A stretch of 46,864 nucleotides of DNA from Candidatus Sulfopaludibacter sp. SbA3 (GTDB taxonomy: Bacteria > Acidobacteriota > Terriglobia > Bryobacterales > Bryobacteraceae): NCBI GenBank assembly GCA_945893365.1, contig CAMDED010000051.1, positions 1-46,864 of the forward strand, read 5' to 3'. This document shows, one piece after another, positions 8,601 to 17,294 of the stretch; the stretch's first letter is position 1, and the number at the start of each line of letters is the position of its first letter. The position numbers were made by a program, and so were the translations under genes. The notes beneath the pieces are model-generated. The model was not told the DNA's origin and ran no database searches. It saw nothing but the letters and a program-made list of their open reading frames with translations.

Positions 8601-11070
8601 TTATCTCGTGCCCGCTATCGTCCGTCGTCTTCGGCGTCATCCCCTGTGCATTCACGTACACGTTGGCGATCGACCCCGGCTTTACCACCCGGCTCAGGTT
8701 CCCGCGGTACGTAGGTCCGACACTTACCCACTGCCTCACCGCCCCTCCTCCTCCCGGAATCGCTGTCCCGTCGTACGTGTTCGTCGCCAGCGTCATCGTC
8801 TGCCCGGCCCCCGTCACTGTGCTTGTTAATAACCGGTTCCGCATGTATAGCGACGTGTAATAGCTGGCGGTCAAGTACGTGTTCGTGTAAGTCCGCGACG
8901 GCGTCGTCAGGTTCCCGTAATCGTACTGCTTCGACACCGTCACATTTCCATATCCGTCAAGCGTCTGCTCGCTCTTCGACTGCACGCCGTCCAAGGCCGC
9001 CACCACCGCCCCCACATACGGCCGCCCCGTCGCATCCGCCGTCCACGTGAAGTCCTGCTGCCTCAGCACAGACCCTCCCGTTGAACCGCGCTCCTGAAAA
9101 CTCAGCACCTGCCCCGGCCCCGATGCGTCAGTGCGGAACGTCCAGTCTTTCCGCGCTCCCGAGGGATCGATCACCGTACCCGCCGAGTGTGCCGATAACC
9201 CCGAATCCCCGCTCGCCCGCGGCATCTGATACGTCGTCTCCGCCGCCCCCACAGCCTTCAATAAATACCGGTTCTGCACCTCGCGCAGCGACCGGTTCCC
9301 AGTATACGTGAACGCGCCATACTCCCAGCGCTGATACCCGCCGTACGGATACGTCACTTTCGTCAACTCTCCCGCTCCCGTCGCGTACTCGAAGTTTGTC
9401 GTGACGTTGAGGCCCGTGTTCCGCATCGTCTGCAAGACAGGCGTTGTCCCAAAGCTCGCGCTATTGAACGGCGACGCCAGACTCACCGTCGAGTAAGTGA
9501 ACGTGGATCCTTCCGAGGTCCCGATCCAGTTCATGTACGAAGTCAGATGCGGCACCGCCTCGGTCGTGTAAGTGAAGGTGTAGGTCTTGTAGTGGATCGG
9601 CTGAAACGGCGCGGTCGTTGCCCGCACGTCTTCAATCTCGTCGATCCGCGCGCTCGAATTCCCCCACCCCGCGTTCACCCCCGTCTTGTACCGTACCAGC
9701 ACCTGGTTCCCGTTGCTGTCCTGCATGATCGTCGGATACCGCGTCCCCGCGTCGTCCTCCGTCCCCGCCGATTGCGCCCCCATCTCCCAATGACTCCCGT
9801 CCGTGAAATACACGCGCCGTAGGTTTGTGTCGTAGCTGATGTACGTACTGTCCCGGGACGTCCACACCCCGTTCGTGTTCACGTCCAACCGGTACTCCGC
9901 CCCCGTCGCGTCCGTAAATACGTAATGATGCAGAGTCCAGTAGTTCGCGTACACTGGCATCACCGACCCCGCCATCATCCGCCATCCGAACCCGTATCCC
10001 ACGTCCTGCCCCAGCTTCCACGTCTGCGTTCCTTCCTGTCTCCATAACTGCGAATTGTAACTAAGCAGAAACGGCACGCTCCATCCGCGTCCCATCGCCT
10101 TCAATAGCGGAACACTGTAGTTCAGGTTCCCGCTTGCCATGTCGATCTGCTCACCCAGCCCGCCCCAATAAGCCCCCGACGTGCGCACTCCCACCCGTCG
10201 TGCATCGAACGTCGAAGGCGGGGTTGTCGTCACCGCGAAGGTCACCGCGCTCGACTGGTTGAAATGGAAGTCCGTGGCGTAGATCGAGTAAGTGTAGGTT
10301 GTGTTCGGCGACAGCGTCTCGTCGCTGAATGCGGGCGTCAGCCGTTCTCCCAGGTAGACGCCGTCGCGGAAGATCCGGTACCCGAAAATGCCGATGCCGT
10401 TCGCGCCATCGATCGCTCCGGCCCACTGAACATCCGCTTTAGTCGCGAACGACGACGCGGCGATCGATTGCGTATTCACAGGCGAAGGCGCCGTGCGGTC
10501 GAGCGTGCCCAGGTATACAGTCGCCATAAGGCCAAACTCGTAGAACTGCGGGGTAACGCCCACGCCGGGTTGGCCGCTCGTGATCGAAGTGTCGTAACTG
10601 CCTCCCACGTACACATTGTCGAGATAAACGAGAATCTGACCCGCGGTGTAGACCGAGCGCATGGCTATCCCGTCGCGGCATCCCACGGCGGAACTGGACA
10701 GCAGGGTAACGACACTGTTCACCACCTTACGTACGTTGAGCGTCGCGGTGCAGTTCACGCTGTTCACCGTCACCGAGGTCAGACTGACTGAGTAATAAGT
10801 GGTTAGATTAGCATTGGCGCGCAGATAGTGCGTGTAGGTGCCACCCGGGTACCAGATTCTAAGCTCGGACTTAACTTCGTATTCATTTGTGCCGTCGGGC
10901 ACGGGCACGGTGGACACAAGATGTCCGCCGTAAAGACCCATGGGGCCGGCTGTGACGTTTCCGATATACGTCCAGGGGCCGGGGCCGAACGAGTTGTCGT
11001 AGAGGTAGTACTGATACGCGCCCGGCATCATCCGGCAGCCGAGCAGGAGCATCACCGCTAGTTTTTTCAT
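5659..11070 (-). CDS. Rhs/YD-repeat polymorphic toxin with C-terminal GIY-YIG nuclease tip
   Basis: The preferred start is ATG at 11070: AAAGGT stands about nine bases upstream and the product then begins MKKLAVMLLLGC, a signal peptide. The alternative ATG at 11091 adds seven residues. Length is 1803 residues. Order: signal peptide (1-20), beta-rich region that may be lectin-like (about 25-190), fibronectin type III (about 193-283), Rhs/YD repeats (about 293-1560; many YxxxG-x-(L/M/T) units such as YDALGRLIAA), the core end YYGSGLGRF to VDPRGL (ends near 1594), a linker, and the toxin (1708-1803). In the toxin Y1712, Y1722, R1732, H1736, E1761 and N1775 match the catalytic order of GIY-YIG nucleases such as I-TevI. 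It is predicted to be exported, shell-forming, and to deliver a DNase. The delivery route is not visible. Its immunity gene overlaps the 3' end by ten bases. Confidence 0.9.
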   Translation of the reverse strand: MKKLAVMLLLGCRMMPGAYQYYLYDNSFGPGPWTYIGNVTAGPMGLYGGHLVSTVPVPDGTNEYEVKSELRIWYPGGTYTHYLRANANLTTYYSVSLTSVTVNSVNCTATLNVRKVVNSVVTLLSSSAVGCRDGIAMRSVYTAGQILVYLDNVYVGGSYDTSITSGQPGVGVTPQFYEFGLMATVYLGTLDRTAPSPVNTQSIAASSFATKADVQWAGAIDGANGIGIFGYRIFRDGVYLGERLTPAFSDETLSPNTTYTYSIYATDFHFNQSSAVTFAVTTTPPSTFDARRVGVRTSGAYWGGLGEQIDMASGNLNYSVPLLKAMGRGWSVPFLLSYNSQLWRQEGTQTWKLGQDVGYGFGWRMMAGSVMPVYANYWTLHHYVFTDATGAEYRLDVNTNGVWTSRDSTYISYDTNLRRVYFTDGSHWEMGAQSAGTEDDAGTRYPTIMQDSNGNQVLVRYKTGVNAGWGNSSARIDEIEDVRATTAPFQPIHYKTYTFTYTTEAVPHLTSYMNWIGTSEGSTFTYSTVSLASPFNSASFGTTPVLQTMRNTGLNVTTNFEYATGAGELTKVTYPYGGYQRWEYGAFTYTGNRSLREVQNRYLLKAVGAAETTYQMPRASGDSGLSAHSAGTVIDPSGARKDWTFRTDASGPGQVLSFQERGSTGGSVLRQQDFTWTADATGRPYVGAVVAALDGVQSKSEQTLDGYGNVTVSKQYDYGNLTTPSRTYTNTYLTASYYTSLYMRNRLLTSTVTGAGQTMTLATNTYDGTAIPGGGGAVRQWVSVGPTYRGNLSRVVKPGSIANVYVNAQGMTPKTTDDSGHEINVSMGYNGAVPAAIMGGGLTMSMSYNSFLGLTQETGSNGETAAIGYDSVGRPTQTTSATGAGTSIEYTNSPPTTKATTNGRWTKTTFDGLGRAVKVESGDLSGAGSSEVTKSVVETEYDSCACTPVGKMKRVSQPYAPGGTVYWTTNTYDGLGRTTRVDLPGGTGYSMYEYAGNTVTKTDPAGRWKKYTMDAMGNLTSVTEGIRRLRPLPIRGAELPAGGPDPETTYAYNVLNKLTTVTMTRGAVTQTRSFVYNSDQRLQTVTNPETGTTAYEYNADGTVLRKTDAKGQKTEYTYDTNQRVVYVNRFAAGSTVADPCQSVLYMYDTSAPYPYYGQNLQGRVSRVTYPTCGGSYALMTEMYSYTAAGQMTKKKWRWTRSHPEHGEEFVEWEQVAGYDNEGRTVTKGGMGTDSTYGYAYDTMGREKGMTLTYWNGDNYQTVDVVKDVLYGPAGEMTQMKRLAGNGFYYTETWTYNARLQMTRQTAVGPSPAYGMPGLDLEYRYSGTANDGKLTQAKDWVTGEDVTYQYDALGRLIAAATTGPEWGMSFGYDGFGNRTSQAVTKGAAPTSYLNYDGNNRIVGAGFAYDLNGNMTQMPGVTGTMTYDAANRLKTAAGETYTYGADNRRVLKRTAAGVETPTFWGIDGHRVGELWFAGRLLSADDGKMTFTDRVGSVRLRVYAANAPTVTWERHGYYPYGEEKTATAGNRTKFGTYTRDAATGLDYADQRYYGSGLGRFTTSDPYQASGGPSEPGSWNRYAYVEGDPVNFVDPRGLDKCTWNPGTNTLNCDLAWGVPDSYIAVPGQNGWNWSVTGYQNIGNQADYESGGCMDPETGLACYAADKLRRERAQCRADANPKNVDWDETIDDALKDEEVLIAGVPSLSSTAAGFVVYLGANAQGQRYVGITMDITRRTLEHAKNGMIIAEIPGLNNLTYFAAKGVEQVMIQRNGLSNLLNKINSIAVSNPNYKDAMGVGQKILDSLCQ

Positions 11071-11106
11071 CGATCTACCTTTTGATGCCACCGTCGCCCG
11101 CTGTCT

Positions 11107-11511
11107 TCACCGCTTCACCCGGTGGAACCGTTCGAGATCGAAGTCTTTCTTGTACTTCCGGAACTCCGTTTCGAGCTCGGCTTTGGTCGTCTTCTCTTTC
11201 TCGAAGGCCTTCTCATTCGCCTGAATGCGAACAAGAACGGGCAGGAGGGCCTCCCGGTTCCGCGCCACGAATTCGACTATGGCGAACTTGCCGTCGTCGC
11301 TCACTTCATAGGTGAAGGACACAATCCCGTTGGGGTCCGGCTTCAACGGCGCGTGCAGCGGACGGCGCGGATCGGCCTCCGTCCCCGCTCCCACCATGGG
11401 AACCACTGCCAGGACGCGTTCGTGGTTGTGCCCCGGATCGAGTTTCCGCTGGGCGATACCGGAACCGAGTACCAGAAAGAAGGGCGCGACTACTGCCAAA
11501 AATCGGGTCAT
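11107..11511 (-). CDS. Small secreted protein upstream of the Rhs gene, unknown function
   Basis: Using ATG at 11511 the product is 134 residues and starts MTRFLAVVAPFFLVLGSGIA, a clear signal peptide. An ATG at 11544 is possible but would bury the signal. The mature part contains DPGHNHERVLAVVPMVGAGT, then FTYEVSDDGKFAIVEFVAR, and a charged Lys/Glu-rich helical end (KAFEKEKTTKAELETEFR). I recognise no named family. It ends 36 bases before the Rhs start, so the two are probably co-transcribed. A periplasmic or surface partner of the Rhs protein is a reasonable guess and nothing more. Confidence 0.62.
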   Translation of the reverse strand: MTRFLAVVAPFFLVLGSGIAQRKLDPGHNHERVLAVVPMVGAGTEADPRRPLHAPLKPDPNGIVSFTYEVSDDGKFAIVEFVARNREALLPVLVRIQANEKAFEKEKTTKAELETEFRKYKKDFDLERFHRVKR

Positions 11512-11843
11512 AGGGGAAGATCTTAGCGAAGTTGTCCCGGCCACCGCAAGAGAAAACCGCCGTTTGCAGAATATTTATCAGACCCTCATGCTTGATCTCT
11601 CCGCTCTTCCAGGCGAATGACGAAATGTGACGGTCCCTGTGTTTGCGCTTCCAGCCGCTCCATCCGAACCTTCCCTTTCGACCGCCGCTCGGCGTTTTAT
11701 GATCCCTGCCGCCGCCCCCGCCTGCCCCAAAAACCGTCGCTCCCCTAAGACCCGTTTCACAGGTAAATCTCTCTGATAACAAACCACTTAATAAATAAGC
11801 ACTTGACATCGTGGTGTACGCTGGTCTCAGAAGGTAACTCACC
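11512..11843. other. Intergenic region between the Rhs group and the frameshifted gene
   Basis: This 330-base stretch separates the divergent Rhs operon (minus) from the frameshifted gene (plus). Frames running through it are antisense continuations of neighbours with no ribosome site. On the plus side a TTGACA hexamer at 11803-11808 is a good -35 candidate for the gene at 11844, but the -10 seventeen bases on (CTCAGA) is poor. AGAAGG at about 11829-11834 is the ribosome site for that gene. No tRNA or strong hairpin was seen. Confidence 0.5.
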
Positions 11844-12631
11844 ATGAGTTCACAACGTAAACTTGAAGCTGCCCGTGCTAACGGGGCCCTTGGCCGCAGC
11901 CGGAAACTCCCGCTGGTCTTGCTCGTTCTGCTCAGAACTCCTATCGCCATGGCCTCTTCGCCGCAGTCGTCCTGCTCCCCGGCGAACATGCCGAAAACTT
12001 CGAGGAACTCCACCGCCAGTTCCGCGACCGCTTCCTCCCCGTTGACGGCGTCGAAGACGGTCTTATTGAAGAAATGGTCTGCTGCTGGTGGCGCATCCGC
12101 CGCGCCTGGTCCATGGAGAAGAACCTCATGGCGTCCAGCATGGAGGAACAATTGGCGCCCGACCGCTCCACTCGCACCGCCAACGCTTTCTCCTACCTCT
12201 CGGTCTCGCCGCCGATCAACCTCCTTCATCGCTACGAGTCCCGCCTCCAACGGAATTACCACCGGGCCATGGATACCTTAATGCGTCTGCGCGAGGACGA
12301 CCGTCGGGAAGAGGCTTGGACGGAAGAAAACGCACCGCTACAGGAGGTCCGCCCGTCGCCGGACACGGTCTCCGCCAAACCTCCCGAGCCGCCCCTGCCG
12401 CCTCCACCGCAGCCGGAGGTTAGCGCCACGCCTATGGTAAATAGCGACTTACCTGTGCCGCCCACGATTCTCCAGCCGGTTCCGCCCAGCCGTCGGCTGC
12501 ATCGGGAACAAAAAGTGAGGAACGAAGCTAATCCCATTTCCGGACAACCCGCTGAGACCGCTCAAACCGCCAAAACACCGGATGTCCTGCCCCGAACGGG
12601 GACGAAGGCCTCCGGAAGGGGGCGTTCTTAG
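11844..12631 (+). pseudogene. Frameshifted gene of the SSQRKLEAARANG family
   Basis: Frame one starts at ATG 11844, behind AGAAGG, and reads SSQRKLEAARANGA. The conserved continuation then appears in another phase from about 11900: ETPAGLARSAQNSYRHGL, then LLPGEHAENFEELHRQF, and on through MVCCWWRIRRAWSMEKNLM to a Pro-rich tail ending at 12631. Members of this family normally read as one frame of roughly 250 residues with a TPEGKARS-type block after the opening motif. A single indel near 11885-11900 therefore explains the break. The family occurs in many Acidobacteria and Planctomycetes and has no established function that I know of. The body is otherwise stop-free, so the lesion is recent or is a sequencing error. 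Confidence 0.75.
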
Positions 12632-12876
12632 ACGGTTTACATTTTCTTTCGTGCCCGCGGTAACCTTGTGCCACGCCAAACTCTCATGTCGACGCCACAC
12701 TCTCGTCCCTCCCCGGCCGCGGCCCCTGCCGCGGCGCGCAAGCGTCGATCCAGCGGCGTAAACGGGGCACAGACCTCTTTGGGTACGCCGGACTTGCGCC
12801 CGGCGGCCTAAAGAGGTAACTTTAGCCCAGGGGCCAACGCCCTTTCGAATTAAGCCCTATCACCCCAAGGAGAGAA
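12632..12876. other. Leader region of the efflux operon with a two-tier hairpin
   Basis: No gene is seen in these 245 bases. The notable element is a nested inverted repeat. ACCTCTTT (12773-12780) pairs perfectly with AAAGAGGT (12810-12817), and inside it GCCGG (12787-12791) pairs with CCGGC (12800-12804). No run of T follows, so it is not a classical terminator of the upstream pseudogene. A leader structure or an old repeat is equally possible. AAGGAG at about 12867-12873 is the ribosome site of the adaptor gene. Confidence 0.5.
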
Positions 12877-14163
12877 GTGTTGCCGAAATCGCAACTCCTG
12901 AAGCTTTCGTGTATCGCAGCAGCCGTAGTATTGTCCGTGGCGTGTAACAAGGCGTCGGCTCCCGCCGCTGGCGCAGGCGCGAAGAAGGGCGGTGGTGAGG
13001 TTCCCGTCACGATCGCAAAAGTGACGCAGAAGGACGTTCCCGTCGAGATCCAGATCATCGGAAACGTCGAGGCTTACGCCACCATTACGATAAAAGCTCA
13101 GGCGGGTGGGGAGTTGATGAAGGTTCATTTCCAGGAAGGGGACTACGTCAGGAAAGGCGACGTCCTGTTTACGATCGATCCGCGCCCGCTCCAGGCGCAA
13201 CTCAGCCAGGTCGAGGCCAATCTGGCGCGAGACCTCGCACTTGAGGCGCAGGCCGAGGCCAACCTCGCAAAAAACATCGCGCAGGAGCAGTATGTGCGCG
13301 GTCAGTCGGGCCGGTATGACCGCTTGTTTCAGCAGGGTATCGTTTCAAAGGATCAGTCCGAGCAACTCCGTACCAACGCGGATGCGTTGGCTTCCGGCGT
13401 CAACGCGGACCGGGCCGCGATTCAGAGCGCGAAGGCGGCGACGGTTGCGGGGCGCGCCGCCGTCGACAACGTGAGGTTGCAGCTTGCCTACACCACGATC
13501 CGGGCGCCTCTCGATGGGCGCACCGGCAATCTGAACGTGAAGCAGGGTAACATCGTCAGTGCAAACTCCACCGACCTCATCGCGATCAACCAGGTGCAGC
13601 CCATCTATGTCACGTTCTCCGTGCCCGAGGCCCAGCTCGCCCCGGTGCGGAACTATATGAACTCCGGAAAGCTGCAGGTCGTCGCAACGCCTCAGGAGGA
13701 GGGCGCGACGCCCCAGACCGGTATCCTCACTTTCGTCGACAACGCGGTCGATGTTTCGACGGGCACCATCAAAATGAAAGGCACGTTTCCGAACTCGGAC
13801 CGGAAGCTGTGGCCGGGCCAGTTTGTTCGCGTCGTCCTGCGGTTGACGATGCAGCGAAACGCGCTCGTCGTTCCCAATCAGGCCGTGCAGACCAGTCAGG
13901 ACGGCGCCTACGTCTACGTCGTGAAGGAAAACCAGACGGTGGAATCGCGGCCCGTAGTGACGGGCTCCCGGCTCGACCAGGAGTTGGTGATCGACAAGGG
14001 TTTGGAAGCTGGCGAGAGCGTGGTGACCGAGGGTCACTTACGGCTCGCTCCCGGGATGCGGGTCCAGCAGAGGGACGCGCGAGGTGGAAAGAAGGGTGGT
14101 AAAGGACCGGGCGAAGAGCGCAAGGATGCGGGTCCGGGAGTACAAAAGAAGGGGGCGGATTGA
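12877..14163 (+). CDS. RND efflux periplasmic adaptor (membrane fusion lipoprotein)
   Basis: This 428-residue adaptor links an RND pump to an outer-membrane channel. GTG at 12877 is the start, preceded by CCAAGGAGAGAA. The N-terminus is a lipoprotein signal with lipobox LSVAC (lipidated Cys23). A barrel-sandwich half follows (about 45-95: VTIAKVTQKDVPVEIQIIGN, then AQAGGELMKVHFQEGDYVRK), then an Ala/Gln/Asn-rich coiled-coil hairpin (about 105-205), the second lipoyl half (TIRAPLDGRTG), a beta-barrel and a membrane-proximal domain (VVPNQAVQ). The tail is Lys/Gly-rich. It resembles MdtA more than AcrA. Its stop overlaps the start of the first pump gene by four bases. Confidence 0.92.
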   Translation: MLPKSQLLKLSCIAAAVVLSVACNKASAPAAGAGAKKGGGEVPVTIAKVTQKDVPVEIQIIGNVEAYATITIKAQAGGELMKVHFQEGDYVRKGDVLFTIDPRPLQAQLSQVEANLARDLALEAQAEANLAKNIAQEQYVRGQSGRYDRLFQQGIVSKDQSEQLRTNADALASGVNADRAAIQSAKAATVAGRAAVDNVRLQLAYTTIRAPLDGRTGNLNVKQGNIVSANSTDLIAINQVQPIYVTFSVPEAQLAPVRNYMNSGKLQVVATPQEEGATPQTGILTFVDNAVDVSTGTIKMKGTFPNSDRKLWPGQFVRVVLRLTMQRNALVVPNQAVQTSQDGAYVYVVKENQTVESRPVVTGSRLDQELVIDKGLEAGESVVTEGHLRLAPGMRVQQRDARGGKKGGKGPGEERKDAGPGVQKKGAD

Positions 14164-17100
14164 ACATCTCCGCGACATTCATCAGCCGGCCGATCGCGAC
14201 CAGCCTGTTAATGGTGGCGATCGCTTTTTTTGGCGTGCTTGCTTACACCAAGCTTCCCGTCTCCGATCTCCCGAACGTCGACTTTCCCACTCTCGTGGTG
14301 ACGGCAAGTCTACCCGGTGCGAGTCCCGACAACATGGCTTCGTCCGTCGGGACGCCACTTGAAAGGCAGTTCACGGGCATCGCGGGCCTCGACTCGATGA
14401 CTTCCGTGAACTCGATGGGCACCTCCCAGATCACGCTGCAGTTCGACATGGTGCGCGATCTCGACGGCGCTACCGTGGACGTGCAAACGGCCATCAGCGC
14501 CGCCATGCCTCTGCTGCCCCCCGGCATGCCCAATCCTCCTTCGTTTCGTAAAGTCAACCCCGCCGATTCGCCCGTCATGTTCATGGGCCTGACATCCTCC
14601 ATCGTGCCCATGCCGGTCCTCAACGAGTTCGCCGAGACCATGATCGCGCAGCGGATTTCGGCCGTGAACGGAGTCGCTCAGGTCATGGTGATGGGAGCGC
14701 AGAAGTTTGCCGTCCACATTCAGATGGACCCGAGCAAGATGGCGGCGAAGCAGGTCGGCATCAACGAAGTGGAGCGCGCCATCCAGGCCTGGAACGTGAA
14801 CATCCCGACCGGCACGCTGTACGGGGAGCGTCAAGCCTATAACATCAAGGCGAGCGGCCAGTTGATGAACGCGGCCGGATACAAAGAAGCCATCGTCTCG
14901 TACCGGAATGGAGCGCCCATACGGTTGAAGGAGCTTGGTACGGTCGCCGACGGCGTGGAGGACGACAAGTCCTCCTCTTTTCTGTTCAACAAGGGCGAGT
15001 TCCAGCGAGCCATCACCGTGGTTGTGATGCGGCAGCCGAACAGCAATACCATCGAGGTGATCGACGCCATCAAGAAGCTGGTGCCGTCTTTCAACGCTCA
15101 ACTGCCGCCCGGCGCCACGCTGACCGTCCGCGGCGACAGGTCGATGAATATCCGCGAAGCCTTCGCCGATATCCGGTTCATGATGTGTCTCACGGCCGGC
15201 CTCGTGATCATGGTGATCTTCCTGTTTCTGCGGAACGTGCAGGCGACGCTGATCCCCAGTCTGGCGCTGCCCATCTCGCTGCTCGGCACCTTCGCCGTCA
15301 TGTACGTCTTAGGGTACAGCCTGGACAACCTCTCGATGATGGCCCTTATCCTCTCCATCGGGTTCGTGGTCGACGACGCCATCGTGATGATCGAGAACAT
15401 CGTGCGGCACCTGGAGAATGGCGAAAGCCCGCTGCAGGCCGCATATATGGGGTCGAGGGAGATCTGGTTCACCATCGTTTCGATGACGCTCTCGCTCGCC
15501 GCCGTGTTCATTCCGGTCCTCTTCATGGCCGGTCTTCTCGGACGCCTCTTCCGGGAATTCGCCGTCACCATCTGTGTCGCGATTCTCATCTCCGGAATGG
15601 TTTCGATCAGCCTGACGCCCATGCTTTGCAGCCGGATTCTCCGGTCGCGCGCGGACACAAAGCATGGGCGGTTGTATAACTGGTCCGAAAACATCCTGAA
15701 CAATATCCTCGGAGCCTATGGGGTGACGCTGCGGTGGGTTCTCCGCCACCGCCCGGTGATGGGGACCGTGTTTGTATTGGTCCTGATCTCCACATACTTC
15801 CTGTTCGACAAGGTTCCAAAGGGATTCATCCCGGACCAGGATACCGATCAGCTCATGGTGTCGACCGAAGCGGCGCAGGGCACCTCATTCTACAAGATGG
15901 CCGAATACCAGCAGAAGGCGGCGGATATCCTGGCAACCGAGCCGGGTATCGACAATTTCTCCTCAAGCGCCGGCGGAAGTTCCTTCATGGGCTCCGGAAA
16001 CGCCAATACCGGCCGCATGTTCGTTTCTCTCAAGCCCCGTAAGGACCGCGATCTGAGCGTACAGCAGATTGTGGAGAAAATGCGGCCCCAGTTGGGCGTG
16101 CTGCCGGGGATCAGGGTATTCATGCAGGTTCCGCAGATGATCCGTCTGGGCGGGAGAATGTCCAAAGCCCAGTATGAGTTCACGATCCAGGGTCCGGATA
16201 CGGCGGAGCTCTACCGGGAAGCTCCCCGGCTTGAACGGGAGCTTTTGAAGCTCAACGGGATACAGGACGTCACAAGCGACCTGCAGATCCGCAATCCGCA
16301 GGTACGGATTCAGATCGATCGCGACAAGGCGGCCTCCCTGCAACTGAACGTCGAGCAGATTCAGACCGCGCTCTACAGCGCTTATGGACAGCGATGGGTG
16401 TCTACCATCTACGGAACCACGAATCAGTTCCGCGTGCTGCTCGAGCTGGAGCCGAAATTCCAGGAGCACCCCGATCTGCTTTCAATGCTGCACTTCAAGT
16501 CGAGCGATGGCCGGCTGATTCCTCTCGACGCGGTGGCCAAGCCGAAATTGAACGCCGGCCCGCAGACCATCAATCATTCCGGGCAGCTCCCCTCCGTGAC
16601 GGTGTCCTTCAACCTCAAGCCGGGGGTTTCGCTGGGCGAGGCTGTCGAGGAGATCAACGAAGCGGCGTTGAACATTCTACCGGCAACGCTATCGACCAGT
16701 TTCCAGGGCAGCGCGAAAGCGTTTCAGAGTTCACTGAAGAATCTGAGCTTGCTCCTTGTAGTGGCGATCCTCGTGGTTTACATCGTGCTCGGCGTGCTAT
16801 ACGAAAGCTTCGTGCAGCCGCTGACCATTCTGTCCGGCATTCCTTCGGCGATTTTCGGCGCCCTCCTGACGCTCCTGATCTTCAAAGTCGAGTTGAACAT
16901 CTACGGCTTCGTGGGCCTCATGATGCTGATCGGGATCGTGAAGAAGAACGCCATCATGCAGATCGACGCGGCTCTCGAAGCCGAGCGTAGGGAAGGGAAG
17001 AGCCACGAGGAAGCCATTTACCACGGCTGCATGGTGCGTTTCCGCCCGATCATGATGACCACCATGGCCGCTCTGCTCGGTTCGCTGCCGCTCGCGCTCG

Positions 17101-17288
17101 GAACCGGGGCCGGCGGCGAGTCCCGCCGTCCGCTCGGATTGGCCGTCGTCGGAGGATTGGTCTTCTCCCAGTTGATTACTTTGTATCTCACGCCCGTGGT
17201 CTACACCTACATGGCGGCGATCGTCGAGCGATGGAACCGGTTGACCCGCCGCCGGGCGCTGGTGCCCGCCGTGTCGGGCGCGGATTAG
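14160..17288 (+). CDS. RND efflux pump, inner-membrane subunit (MdtB/MdtC-like), first copy
   Basis: A 1042-residue proton-driven exporter of the hydrophobe/amphiphile RND class. The start is TTG at 14160, fused to the adaptor stop as TTGA, which points to coupled translation. The N-terminal helix region (FISRPIATSLLMVAIAFFGV) is followed by two large periplasmic loops and twelve membrane helices. The proton-relay pair is present in GFVVDDAIVMIENIVRH (helix 4, near residue 400), and the helix 10 Lys in LIGIVKKNAIMQID. The segment PVSDLPNVDFPT is typical of the MdtB/MdtC/MuxB group, which work as heterotrimers. It probably assembles with the paralogue encoded six bases downstream. Substrates cannot be inferred from the sequence. 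Confidence 0.93.
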   Translation: MNISATFISRPIATSLLMVAIAFFGVLAYTKLPVSDLPNVDFPTLVVTASLPGASPDNMASSVGTPLERQFTGIAGLDSMTSVNSMGTSQITLQFDMVRDLDGATVDVQTAISAAMPLLPPGMPNPPSFRKVNPADSPVMFMGLTSSIVPMPVLNEFAETMIAQRISAVNGVAQVMVMGAQKFAVHIQMDPSKMAAKQVGINEVERAIQAWNVNIPTGTLYGERQAYNIKASGQLMNAAGYKEAIVSYRNGAPIRLKELGTVADGVEDDKSSSFLFNKGEFQRAITVVVMRQPNSNTIEVIDAIKKLVPSFNAQLPPGATLTVRGDRSMNIREAFADIRFMMCLTAGLVIMVIFLFLRNVQATLIPSLALPISLLGTFAVMYVLGYSLDNLSMMALILSIGFVVDDAIVMIENIVRHLENGESPLQAAYMGSREIWFTIVSMTLSLAAVFIPVLFMAGLLGRLFREFAVTICVAILISGMVSISLTPMLCSRILRSRADTKHGRLYNWSENILNNILGAYGVTLRWVLRHRPVMGTVFVLVLISTYFLFDKVPKGFIPDQDTDQLMVSTEAAQGTSFYKMAEYQQKAADILATEPGIDNFSSSAGGSSFMGSGNANTGRMFVSLKPRKDRDLSVQQIVEKMRPQLGVLPGIRVFMQVPQMIRLGGRMSKAQYEFTIQGPDTAELYREAPRLERELLKLNGIQDVTSDLQIRNPQVRIQIDRDKAASLQLNVEQIQTALYSAYGQRWVSTIYGTTNQFRVLLELEPKFQEHPDLLSMLHFKSSDGRLIPLDAVAKPKLNAGPQTINHSGQLPSVTVSFNLKPGVSLGEAVEEINEAALNILPATLSTSFQGSAKAFQSSLKNLSLLLVVAILVVYIVLGVLYESFVQPLTILSGIPSAIFGALLTLLIFKVELNIYGFVGLMMLIGIVKKNAIMQIDAALEAERREGKSHEEAIYHGCMVRFRPIMMTTMAALLGSLPLALGTGAGGESRRPLGLAVVGGLVFSQLITLYLTPVVYTYMAAIVERWNRLTRRRALVPAVSGAD

Positions 17289-17294
17289 TAGCAG

